A stretch of DNA of 6,357 bases from Butyrivibrio sp. UBA3740 (GCA_002372465.1 DFGW01000134.1:1-6357), one strand, 5' to 3'. Shown: positions 1 through 6,285, counted from the first letter of the stretch. Translations and numbers: made by a program. The notes: a model not told the origin generated them from the letters alone.

Positions 1-407
1 ATGTTCCATACAGCAGCAACGGCAACCAGTGAAGCAACATAAGGAAAGAAGGCAACAGTTCTGAAAAAGCTCTTTCCCTTGATCTTCTGATTGAGAAGAA
101 TAGCCAGTGCCAGCGCCATTACAAGAGTTATGGGCACTGTGAATATACTGTAGATGATCGTATTCTTTAATGCAGATGTGAATCTGTCGTCTGCAAATAT
201 CTGCGTGAAGTTGCTAAGACCAACAAACTTCATCGCATTACTTCCGTCCCACTCAGCAAAAGACATGAGCAGGGCCAGGATTATAGGTCCAAGGGTAAAT
301 ATTGCAAACCCAATAAAGTTCGGTGCGATAAATGAATAGGTAACCAGATTTCTTTTCCTCTGGCGTCTCTTCATATTCTGTTCCATTGCAGTAAGTTCTG
401 CAGCCAT
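1..407 (-). CDS. Sugar ABC transporter permease, MalF/UgpA type (N-terminal part, cut by left edge)
   Basis: This is an inner-membrane permease subunit of a carbohydrate ABC importer (binding-protein-dependent transport system family); it would form the translocation channel with a second permease. The visible 135 codons read from an ATG at 405-407 and the gene continues past the left edge. Residues 1-20 are a basic cytoplasmic tail (KRRQRKRN). A first membrane segment lies at about 23-50 and contains the typical APNFIGF and TLGP motifs. A periplasmic-side stretch follows with the family signature FVGLSNF at 61-67. A second segment is at about 82-106, and a third begins near 115 with FFRTVAFFPY. 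The EAA loop that contacts the ATPase is not reached. A GAGG Shine-Dalgarno lies 8 nt upstream of the start, which supports this Met over those at 8 and 12. It is the second gene of an operon, 106 nt after the binding-protein gene. Substrate is unknown. Confidence 0.93.
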   Translation of the reverse strand, partial: MAAELTAMEQNMKRRQRKRNLVTYSFIAPNFIGFAIFTLGPIILALLMSFAEWDGSNAMKFVGLSNFTQIFADDRFTSALKNTIIYSIFTVPITLVMALALAILLNQKIKGKSFFRTVAFFPYVASLVAVAAVWN

Positions 408-444
408 GTGTGTTTCCTCATTTTCCTTAAATAGCGTTTTTCCT

Positions 445-489
445 AAAAGGAGCACTTGAACTAGGTTTTTCCTGACGTTCAAGTGCTCC
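445..489 (-). terminator. Intra-operon hairpin, probable partial terminator or mRNA-stabilising stem-loop
   Basis: A perfect 13-bp inverted repeat (arms 449-461 and 477-489, arm sequence GGAGCACTTGAAC) encloses a 15-nt loop. Read on the minus strand, the stem is followed directly by TTTT and then AGGAAAAAC, which resembles an intrinsic terminator with a short U-run. It sits about 25 nt after the binding-protein stop codon and about 40 nt before the permease start. In many ABC operons such a structure lets most transcripts end after the binding-protein gene, or protects that part of the mRNA, so that the binding protein is made in excess over the permeases. That role is inferred here; only the stem and T-tract are seen. 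Confidence 0.75.
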
Positions 490-513
490 GTCTTTTGGTA
501 TCTGATTTAAAAA

Positions 514-1899
514 TTACTGAGCAAGAACTGCCTGAACACCTTCGTTCATTGCAGCGATACCATCATCAACTGTTGAAGACTCTGTCATGATGAGATCATG
601 CTGCTCGTTGAGAACTGTCTCGATCTCAGATGACTTGTCGTTTGCAGGCATCTCAAGGTATGTGTGGCTTGTGATGAGTGCCTCTTTTGAAGCATCATCT
701 GTTGGGAATCCATCCATAGAAGCGATGATGTCAACGATTGTCTTGTTTGTCATGGCAGGGATGTTACCTGTAGAAGCCATAACCTCTGCACCCTCAGCGC
801 CACTTACAAACTTAACGAAATCCCAGGCTGCATCTTTGTTAGGTGCTGATGTAGGAATTGAAAGAGCTGTGATAGTTGAAAGAGTTGAACCAGGCTCTAC
901 TCCGTCAGCATGAGGATACTTAACAATACCCCAGTTTGTGCAATCTGTGTACTCACCGTCTTTGATCTTCTGGATAAGTGTTGCGATGAACCATGATCCC
1001 ATGTTCATTGTAGCTACATTACCCTGTGCAAAAGCTGCAGAGTAGTGAAGTCCCTGTGTCTTAAGTGTTGCATAATCCATGCAGACACCATCTTTCTGCT
1101 GGTTAAGAACCATCTCGTAGTAAGGCTTTGTGAAGTCGTACTCGCCATCAACGATTGTGTGCTTTCCATCAAGGATACCATCAAGCTGGATTGTTGATCT
1201 CCAGGTGTGGTAGTGTGAACCGTAAACCTCAGCTCCAGGTGTTGTATCTGTTACACTTCTTGCAAGCTTGTCGTAGTCTTCCCAGGTCATATCATTTGTA
1301 GGATAGTCTACGCCGGCCTTATCGAAGATATCCTTGTTATAGAAAAGAACCCAGATATCTGATCTGAAAGGAAGCTCGTAAAGGCTTCCGTCTATTGTTA
1401 CCTGATCTGTAACTCCGTTGTAAAGAGAAAGGTCAACGCCATCAGCTGCAATGCGGTCATTAAGGGGCTCAAGAACGCCCTTGTTAACCAGTGATACATA
1501 TCCGGGAACATCCTTGATTGTTACTACGTCGAAGTCTGAACCTGCTCCTGAAAGCTGTGTTCCAAGAACTGTGCTGTAATCTGTTGATCCAAGGTCAACC
1601 ATCTCGATTGTTACATTTGGATGAGCTGCTGTATAAGCATCGATAAGTGGCTGATAATAAACTGTGCTGGATACATCCCAAAGTGCCCACTTAAGTGTTA
1701 CAGGCTCATCGGAAGTTGTCTCTGCTGTCTCAGCTGCTGTCTCTGTTGTCTCAGCAGGAGCTGCCTCAGGCTGTTCCTGTGTCTGTTCCTGTGTCTGAGT
1801 GTCTGCTGCAGGAGCCTGCTCAGCTGCTGCTCCGCAACCGGTGATGCTTGCAACGACCATGGTCATGGCAAGTAAAGAGCTAAGAATTCTCTTTTTCAT
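514..1899 (-). CDS. Extracellular solute-binding lipoprotein of a sugar ABC transporter (family 1)
   Basis: This 461-residue lipoprotein should be anchored outside the membrane and capture a carbohydrate for the adjacent permease. Residues 1-21 are a lipoprotein signal peptide (basic MKKR, hydrophobic core), and the lipobox I-T-G-C puts the lipidated cysteine at position 22. Residues 23-66 are a low-complexity Ala/Glu/Thr/Gln linker that probably spans the cell wall. The MalE-like two-lobed fold starts near 67 (VTLKWALWD). Family motifs are LYELPFR at 173-179, FYNKDIFDKAG at 187-197, and the AQGNVATMNMGSWF region at about 290-303. Length is normal for the family. A strong GGGAGG (1905-1910) lies 5 nt before the ATG. 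Codon use appears more uniform, favouring T-ending codons, than in the kinase and regulator genes, which fits high expression. The gene is first in its operon and divergent from the two-component genes. The ligand cannot be assigned; an oligosaccharide is likely. Confidence 0.95.
   Translation of the reverse strand: MKKRILSSLLAMTMVVASITGCGAAAEQAPAADTQTQEQTQEQPEAAPAETTETAAETAETTSDEPVTLKWALWDVSSTVYYQPLIDAYTAAHPNVTIEMVDLGSTDYSTVLGTQLSGAGSDFDVVTIKDVPGYVSLVNKGVLEPLNDRIAADGVDLSLYNGVTDQVTIDGSLYELPFRSDIWVLFYNKDIFDKAGVDYPTNDMTWEDYDKLARSVTDTTPGAEVYGSHYHTWRSTIQLDGILDGKHTIVDGEYDFTKPYYEMVLNQQKDGVCMDYATLKTQGLHYSAAFAQGNVATMNMGSWFIATLIQKIKDGEYTDCTNWGIVKYPHADGVEPGSTLSTITALSIPTSAPNKDAAWDFVKFVSGAEGAEVMASTGNIPAMTNKTIVDIIASMDGFPTDDASKEALITSHTYLEMPANDKSSEIETVLNEQHDLIMTESSTVDDGIAAMNEGVQAVLAQ
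1715..1756. repeat. Imperfect 21-bp tandem repeat in the binding-protein linker
   Basis: Units at 1715-1735 and 1736-1756 match at 18 of 21 positions. They encode two 7-residue Ala/Glu/Thr blocks of the flexible linker after the lipidated cysteine. The length is a multiple of three, so copy-number change would alter linker length without breaking the frame. Confidence 0.7.
1771..1794. repeat. Perfect 12-bp tandem repeat (two copies) in the binding-protein linker
   Basis: The unit CTGTTCCTGTGT occurs at 1771-1782 and again at 1783-1794, followed by a decayed partial unit. On the coding strand it gives the repeated Thr-Gln-Glu-Gln block (TQEQTQEQ) of the linker. The unit is four codons, so slippage stays in frame. 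Confidence 0.8.
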
Positions 1900-1979
1900 A
1901 TAAACCTCCCTTTAGAAAGTGCCGCATACCCGCGACTTGTTTGTTATGTATTCAGTTTATAATTTCTTAATAATTCAAT

Positions 1980-1991
1980 GAATGCACATTC
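1980..1991. promoter_or_regulatory. Dyad GAATG-CA-CATTC, candidate operator
   Basis: A perfect 5+5-bp inverted repeat around a CA centre lies in the divergent control region. Beyond one mismatched pair, two further A/T pairs extend it to 1977-1994. It overlaps the -10 or the -35 of the binding-protein operon, depending on which candidate promoter is used. It is a plausible site for the AraC-type regulator encoded next door. A dyad this short can occur by chance. Confidence 0.3.
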
Positions 1992-2009
1992 TTTAACTCT
2001 TATTGTCAA
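1981..2009 (-). promoter_or_regulatory. Candidate promoter of the binding-protein operon
   Basis: On the minus strand a perfect TTGACA (2004-2009) is followed after 17 nt by TGCATT (1981-1986), a poor -10 box (3 of 6). A strong -35 with a weak -10 would fit an activator-dependent promoter. An alternative is the better -10 TATAAA at 1956-1961, paired with a poor -35 (CATTCA, 1979-1984). In that case the GAATGCACATTC dyad covers the -35, where AraC-type activators commonly bind. The sequence alone does not decide between the two. Confidence 0.35.
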
Positions 2010-2031
2010 AAAAATGCATTTTTTTTATATA
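2003..2031 (+). promoter_or_regulatory. Candidate promoter of the kinase-regulator operon
   Basis: TTGTCA (2003-2008, 5 of 6 to consensus) is followed after exactly 17 nt by TATATA (2026-2031), with an overlapping TATAAA at 2028-2033. A start near 2038 would give a leader of roughly 37 nt before the kinase ATG. The -35 box overlaps the -35 of the opposing candidate promoter by five bases. The spacer consists almost entirely of a palindromic A7-TGCA-T7 tract, which is unusual and suggests either intrinsic bending or a binding site. Confidence 0.4.
2008..2025. promoter_or_regulatory. 18-bp perfect palindrome A7-TGCA-T7, candidate operator or bent-DNA element
   Basis: Seven A, then TGCA, then seven T form a perfect 18-bp palindrome midway between the divergent genes; the T run continues one base further. 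It fills the spacer of the candidate kinase promoter. It shares the core ATGCA with the dyad centred 32 bp to the left, about three helical turns away. It could be a regulator site, an A-tract bend, or simply AT-rich sequence. Confidence 0.35.
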
Positions 2032-2074
2032 AAACTGTATTTTCTTTATCAGACCTCTGCTCTAATATATACCT

Positions 2075-3823
2075 ATGCATACCAAAAAACACTCTATTCG
2101 GAACAAAATCGTAATATGGGCTGTGGGCTTTGCCCTCGTAATCGCACTATCCGTTGCATCTGCCAGCTATGTTCTTTCCGTCAGATACTTAAAGGATAAC
2201 CAGCATCAGTCAGCTCTTACAAATATTCATATCCTCGGCAATGATCTGGATTCCGATATCAACACCGTCATTACCTTCTCCAACTGGATCTGTCTCGACA
2301 GTACCATCAGCAACTATCTTCGTACTGTGGAACGGACCTATGCAACGGACCTTCAATCCGGAAGGAAGCTCTCTGTTAATGCCTGGAATCATCTAAACAA
2401 TGAATTTAATATTGTAGGTGTCAGAAACCTTGTTGAAAGAGTTGTCATCGCAACACCCTATGGCACTCAGTTTCTGCAGACCATTTCCACCGGGGATGCT
2501 CAGTCCATTGCCAATGTTCCCATGACTATAATGGATTCCGACTTTTTTGAAGCCCACATCACTGATCAGACCTTCAGGTGGGATGGCTTTTTCCCAAATC
2601 CTCTTAGCAGAACGGGAACACCAAATATACTTCCTATAGTAAGACCCATCTACAGCTCGTCATCTTCTCAGATCATCGGGTGGGTCTATATGGATATTCC
2701 CATCTCAGTTATCACAAATTCTTTTAAAAGTTTTGTATTGACAGAGGATGATGCACTTTTTATCACCTTTGGTCCGGGCAGTTCCTACAGATACAGCTCT
2801 TTTGACCTGGTAAAAGACACTGTTCCTGAAGATGCCATATCCTACGTTCTTCCGAATACCGGCTGGACTATATCCTACCTGCCATCCAAAGCTGCTCTCG
2901 AGGGAAGGCTACGCACCTATAAGCTTCTTATAGTTGCAATATTTCTGTTGATCCTTCTGGCAGGAGTTATCCTGAGCATCTCCCTGCATCGGACTATAAC
3001 CCGCCCGGTTGACAGGCTCATAAGTCGTCTTGATAAAATAGGACAGGGTGATTTTTCCAGAGATGAGAAGATTGAGTGGGACAACGAGCTTGGCGAGATT
3101 GGCAGAGGTATCAACAATCTGTCGGAAAATGTCTCAGACCTTATGGAGAAGAGGCTTGTGGATGAAAAAGCCAAGCACGATCTTGAGTATCAGATCCTCC
3201 AGTCGCAAATTAATCCCCACTTTTTGTACAACACCCTAAACACCATCAAATGGATGGCGACAATTCAGGGATCAGAGGGCATTGCAGACATGTCCACCGC
3301 TCTTTCCCGTCTGATGAAGAACATTTCAAAGAGCACAGAGGATCTGATCCCAATAAGCGATGAATTCTCTTTGGTGGATGACTATTTTACCATTATGAAA
3401 TACCGCTATGGCGGAACTATCGACCTGGAATACATAACCGAGGAGGAAGCTCTTCTAAGGCAGAAGATCAACCGCTTCTCCCTTCAGCCCATTATAGAAA
3501 ATGCCATCTTCCATGGGATCGAGCCCAAGGGAAGCGCCGGCAAAATTACCATTCACACCTACAAGCGCGATGGAAATGTCGTAATAGACGTAACTGACAA
3601 CGGCGTTGGCATGAGCAGTAAGTCCATAGAAGAGGTACTAAGCGGAAAAAGCCAGACCTCCACAGAATTTTTCAGACAGATCGGTGTCTATAACGTCAAC
3701 CAGCGAATCAAATACACCTTTGGTGATAGCTACGGAATAAAAATAAAAAGCGAAGAAAACAAGTTCACTACCATGAGCTTTATACTTCCCTTTGAAGAGG
3801 AAGCAGAATGTACAGATTGTTAA
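2075..3823 (+). CDS. Membrane sensor histidine kinase, YesM/LytS type (His_kinase plus HATPase_c)
   Basis: This 582-residue kinase should autophosphorylate on His in response to an extracellular signal and pass the phosphate to the regulator encoded next. A first membrane helix lies at about 11-34 and a second at about 282-304, enclosing a roughly 245-residue extracellular sensor region of Cache-like size; its fold is not proven by sequence. A HAMP linker follows at about 303-357 (ITRPVDRLISRL, GQGDF). The His_kinase domain (PF06580) carries QINPHFLYNTLN at 378-389, with phosphoacceptor His382. The ATP-binding domain shows the N box QPIIENAIFHG at 471-481, the DNGVGM G1 box at 508-513, and a GVYNVNQRIKYTFG segment at 537-550. 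All key residues are present. The ATG at 2075 is the only Met before the first helix, and a TAA stop lies four codons upstream in frame, so the start is fixed. No clear Shine-Dalgarno precedes it. The gene overlaps the regulator gene by 16 bp. Confidence 0.95.
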   Translation: MHTKKHSIRNKIVIWAVGFALVIALSVASASYVLSVRYLKDNQHQSALTNIHILGNDLDSDINTVITFSNWICLDSTISNYLRTVERTYATDLQSGRKLSVNAWNHLNNEFNIVGVRNLVERVVIATPYGTQFLQTISTGDAQSIANVPMTIMDSDFFEAHITDQTFRWDGFFPNPLSRTGTPNILPIVRPIYSSSSSQIIGWVYMDIPISVITNSFKSFVLTEDDALFITFGPGSSYRYSSFDLVKDTVPEDAISYVLPNTGWTISYLPSKAALEGRLRTYKLLIVAIFLLILLAGVILSISLHRTITRPVDRLISRLDKIGQGDFSRDEKIEWDNELGEIGRGINNLSENVSDLMEKRLVDEKAKHDLEYQILQSQINPHFLYNTLNTIKWMATIQGSEGIADMSTALSRLMKNISKSTEDLIPISDEFSLVDDYFTIMKYRYGGTIDLEYITEEEALLRQKINRFSLQPIIENAIFHGIEPKGSAGKITIHTYKRDGNVVIDVTDNGVGMSSKSIEEVLSGKSQTSTEFFRQIGVYNVNQRIKYTFGDSYGIKIKSEENKFTTMSFILPFEEEAECTDC

Positions 3824-5100
3824 TTGTGGATGACGAGCCATTGGTCCAGATCGGATTAAAGACCATGCTCGCCAAGGACCATGCAGAAAACATTGAAATA
3901 GTGGGAACAGCCTCAAACGGCCAGGAGGCCTGGGATATCATTTCCCAGGATCCGCCTGACATAGTTATCGCCGATATCCGCATGCCGGTAATGACAGGCT
4001 TGGAGCTCCTTAGCAAATCACACAACAAATATGGCCCGGTTCCGGCTTTTATCATGCTGACCGCCTACGAAGAATTTGAGATGGCGAGGCAGGCAATAGT
4101 TTACGATGCTGTGGACTACCTGGTGAAGATAGAGCTTAACCCAGGCACACTCTCAGCTGCCATCACCAAGGCCGTTGCAAGAGTAGATAAGATAAAGCCT
4201 GCTGCCACTCCGCCCAAATCAAACAGCAACAGTTCTCTTGAAGATCTGCGGCAAAAGTTTATGCTAAGGCTCTTTAATCATCAGATTTCCTCTCAGGAGG
4301 ACCTCCTTTCGGAAGCAGCAAAACTTAACCTTTCCTTTGACTTTAACCGTTATATCGTAGTCAATAGCAAGATAAGCTCTGATGCTACAGCTTCAGGCAG
4401 CGACTCCTTCACCTCAGAGGCCCTGGATATCTATAGTTCCAGCATAAGCATGGCAAAAGAGATAATATCAAGGCACGCTCCCTGCCAGATAGTCTCGATC
4501 GATCTGCAGCATTTTGCAGTGGTTTTCTCCTTTATGGAAGATACTCCGATAGCCGGGACAATGGATCTTATCACGGAAGCCTTGGAAAATGCCAGGACCA
4601 TGATAACCAGTTATTTTAAGGCATCTCTCACCTTCGGTATTGGATCTGCCGTATCCGCACCAATGGACATAGCAGTATCCTTTGACGAAGCAATGACTGC
4701 CCAGCAGCAGGCCGACAGCACCAATCCCATAAGGCTCTTTAGCCACATAGTAGGAAGTAACCGTCGTTCTGGCAAGGACAAGCTCATAACCGCCATTCAG
4801 GAATATATAGACGAAAACTTAAACGGTAAGCTTCAGCTAAACGAAGTTGCTGAGGTCTTCGGTCTTTCCCCCGCATATCTGTCAGTTCTTTTCAAAAGAA
4901 ATACTGAGACCGGTTTCTCTGAGTATGTCTACACCAAGAAGATAGACAGGGCAAAAGAGATGCTCCTGTCCGGTGATATGAAGATATATGAAGTAGCTGA
5001 TGCCCTGGGCTTTGAATCGGCCTACTACTTCTCCAAGGTTTTCAAAAAGGTCGACGGACACAGTCCACGAGAATACATACAGATTAAAAGCGACATGTAG
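3808..5100 (+). CDS. Response regulator, YesN type: receiver plus AraC-family DNA-binding domain
   Basis: This 430-residue cytoplasmic transcription factor is the partner of the upstream kinase. The receiver domain (about 1-125) has the acidic pair Asp8-Asp9, phosphoacceptor Asp56 in DIVIADIRMP, Thr85 and Lys107, all as expected. Residues of about 145-315 are the variable middle region typical of YesN regulators; the stretches RYIVVNSK and LTFGIGSAV look like a degenerate GGDEF-like fold without catalytic residues. The C-terminal AraC domain (about 325-426) has two helix-turn-helix units: LNEVAEVFGLSPAYLSVLFK, then IYEVADALGFESAYYFSKVF, ending in the signature GHSPREY. The start overlaps the kinase 3' end by 16 bp, with GAGG 7 nt upstream, so translation is probably coupled. 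The likely target is the divergent binding-protein/permease operon, inferred from position and from the usual role of this family. Confidence 0.95.
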   Translation: MYRLLIVDDEPLVQIGLKTMLAKDHAENIEIVGTASNGQEAWDIISQDPPDIVIADIRMPVMTGLELLSKSHNKYGPVPAFIMLTAYEEFEMARQAIVYDAVDYLVKIELNPGTLSAAITKAVARVDKIKPAATPPKSNSNSSLEDLRQKFMLRLFNHQISSQEDLLSEAAKLNLSFDFNRYIVVNSKISSDATASGSDSFTSEALDIYSSSISMAKEIISRHAPCQIVSIDLQHFAVVFSFMEDTPIAGTMDLITEALENARTMITSYFKASLTFGIGSAVSAPMDIAVSFDEAMTAQQQADSTNPIRLFSHIVGSNRRSGKDKLITAIQEYIDENLNGKLQLNEVAEVFGLSPAYLSVLFKRNTETGFSEYVYTKKIDRAKEMLLSGDMKIYEVADALGFESAYYFSKVFKKVDGHSPREYIQIKSDM

Positions 5101-5119
5101 CACTGCTGCATGTCGCTTT
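5087..5119. terminator. Bidirectional intrinsic terminator between convergent genes
   Basis: Arms 5087-5101 and 5105-5119 form a 15-bp stem with a single G-U pair and a 3-nt loop. The outer 11 bp (AAAGCGACATG with its complement) are perfect. On the plus strand the stem runs into TTTATTAT. On the minus strand the end of the stem and its flank give TTTTAATCT. It can therefore end transcripts of both the regulator gene and the acyltransferase gene. The left arm lies inside the last codons of the regulator gene, including its TAG stop. Only 23 bp separate the two stop codons. Confidence 0.88.
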
Positions 5120-5123
5120 ATTA

Positions 5124-6176
5124 TCAGATCACCCATTTTTTTAATACCGGTATGTGACTGATCACAAATACGATGCAGACTGATATCCCAAAATCAGCTA
5201 AAGCAAGAAGGGGAAGCATAATAAAGGGTGTTCCCATTACAGGCTTTAGTCCGATCTTCCTGAAGACTATAAGTCCAAAGTCATGTACCAGGTATATTCC
5301 AAGGTTCATTTTTGAGAGCTTTATTATGGCTCTCATTATTTTTGCGTCCGGATCCACATCCTTAAATCTGTATCTGAAAAACACAAAAGCAGCCAGACCA
5401 TACATTGGCATACCGGCATTTGTATATTCATGGTAGGTATGAGCCGGGTACTGCTGGCTTATGATCGCTACTGAAACCACTATGAACATTATAAAAGCAG
5501 CTGCTATACCAATCCCGTAGATTAGCCTTCTTTGCTTTGGTCCAAGGTCTTCAGTTCCAAAGTAATAGCCGGCCAGATAATAAAAAACATATCCTGAAAT
5601 GTGGGACAGATCAAACTTTCCGGTGAACCAGAAGGTGCTGTCTGCAACCGCCGGGATCAGCTGCAGGGTGGGAATCAGATAAGTAAGGATAAATGACACC
5701 AGAAGGAAATATCTCATGGCATTTCTGTCAGCAGCCACAGGCCTTAGAACCGGAGTGATTATGTAAAGTCCTGCTATGGCAAAGATATACCACATGTGAT
5801 ATCTCCCCGCCAAGGTGTCATGAAGAAGCCTTTCTCCAACTCCTTCCGAAAGCGATCTTGAAGTCATAAAGCCACTGGTTATAAGTGCGTAGAGAAATGA
5901 CCAGAAAAAGAATGCGCAAAGAAGTCTTGGTAGGTACTTTTTAAAAATATCAGAGGGCCTTACCTGCCTTTGCGGATTTAAGAACAGATATCCGCTGATC
6001 ATCAGAAAAACAGGGACACTGAATCTCCCCAGCATATCAAAGATGTTTAATACCCCCCAGGGATAAACACCAAATGGTCCCTCATACCAGCTGATCGCTC
6101 CTGTGTGAACTATTATGACCCCTATCATTGATGCTACCTTGGCTATGTCAAGATAGTATTCTCTTTTCTTCTCCAT
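5124..6176 (-). CDS. Membrane acyltransferase, acyltransferase-3 family (WecH/OafA-like)
   Basis: This 350-residue polytopic membrane protein probably moves an acyl group, often acetyl, onto a cell-surface sugar or another extracytoplasmic acceptor. Family features are the N-terminal REYYLDIAKVASMIGVIIVH segment with conserved His24 in the first helix, RFSVPVFLMISGYLF at 51-65 with Arg51, and the HMWYIFAIAGLYIITPVLR block at 127-145, which is characteristic of the WecH/YiaH-like branch. The LGIYLVHDFG motif is near 292-301. About ten hydrophobic segments can be seen. There is no C-terminal SGNH domain, and length is normal for the short form. It is convergent with the regulator gene and separate from the transporter module. 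The start is uncertain: the clear GGGAGG lies 17 nt before the ATG, while a weaker AAAGAA is 5 nt away. The acceptor substrate is unknown; no polysaccharide genes are nearby. Confidence 0.92.
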   Translation of the reverse strand: MEKKREYYLDIAKVASMIGVIIVHTGAISWYEGPFGVYPWGVLNIFDMLGRFSVPVFLMISGYLFLNPQRQVRPSDIFKKYLPRLLCAFFFWSFLYALITSGFMTSRSLSEGVGERLLHDTLAGRYHMWYIFAIAGLYIITPVLRPVAADRNAMRYFLLVSFILTYLIPTLQLIPAVADSTFWFTGKFDLSHISGYVFYYLAGYYFGTEDLGPKQRRLIYGIGIAAAFIMFIVVSVAIISQQYPAHTYHEYTNAGMPMYGLAAFVFFRYRFKDVDPDAKIMRAIIKLSKMNLGIYLVHDFGLIVFRKIGLKPVMGTPFIMLPLLALADFGISVCIVFVISHIPVLKKWVI

Positions 6177-6193
6177 CAGAATTCTTTGAAATA

Positions 6194-6199
6194 CCTCCC
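6194..6199 (-). promoter_or_regulatory. Displaced Shine-Dalgarno site of the acyltransferase gene
   Basis: GGGAGG on the minus strand lies 17 nt upstream of the only nearby ATG, well beyond the usual 5-9 nt. The frame is open between them. The in-frame near-cognate codons CTG (6177-6179) and ATT (6180-6182) sit closer, at 14 and 11 nt. Either the leader folds or spacing is tolerated, a rare start codon is used, or the AAAGAA just before the ATG is the real site. Confidence 0.45.
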
Positions 6200-6215
6200 G
6201 GTAGTTACTAATAGT

Positions 6216-6221
6216 ATTATA
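6216..6221 (-). promoter_or_regulatory. Candidate -10 box (TATAAT) of the acyltransferase gene
   Basis: A perfect TATAAT lies on the minus strand about 40 nt before the ATG. At 17-nt spacing the -35 position is TTTTCC (6239-6244), a 3-of-6 match that falls exactly in the loop of the pckA terminator hairpin. The -10 is good and the -35 is weak. Confidence 0.5.
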
Positions 6222-6226
6222 CGAAA

Positions 6227-6256
6227 AGGCACTACGTCGGAAAAGACGTAGTGCCT
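6227..6256 (-). terminator. Intrinsic terminator of pckA
   Basis: A perfect 12-bp stem (arms 6227-6238 and 6245-6256, arm AGGCACTACGTC) closes a 6-nt loop. On the minus strand it is followed by TTTCG; with the last stem base this makes a run of four T. It lies about 30 nt after the pckA stop codon. The U-tract is short, so some read-through into the acyltransferase gene is possible. On the plus strand it is followed by CATTTGTTTT, a weaker tail. Confidence 0.82.
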
Positions 6257-6285
6257 CATTTGTTTTAAAAGTTATCTGCTTTAGA

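Noticed and set aside
154..339. Plus-strand 61-codon open frame near the left edge
   Set aside because: It is the antisense shadow of the permease gene, whose reading frame shows clear family motifs and a ribosome site.
1621..1875. Plus-strand 84-codon open frame that is strikingly cysteine-rich
   Set aside because: It is the antisense shadow of the Ala/Glu/Thr/Gln-rich linker and N-terminus of the binding protein. The cysteines arise from complementing repetitive GCA/ACA/CAG-type codons, and no ribosome site supports it.
1900..2074. Possible riboswitch or catabolite-repression (cre) site in the divergent region
   Set aside because: I found no sequence matching the cre consensus and no conserved riboswitch core; the leader before the binding-protein gene is short.
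1978..2199. Plus-strand 73-codon open frame spanning the divergent region and the kinase start
   Set aside because: It runs out of frame into the kinase gene, has no Shine-Dalgarno and no recognisable protein features, and would occupy the promoter region.
3638..4055. Two minus-strand open frames of about 90 codons across the kinase-regulator junction
   Set aside because: Both are antisense to well-supported coding sequence with conserved motifs, and neither resembles a known family.
4468..5136. Minus-strand open frames opposite the 3' half of the regulator gene
   Set aside because: They lie opposite the conserved AraC-type domain and middle domain, without ribosome sites or recognisable products.
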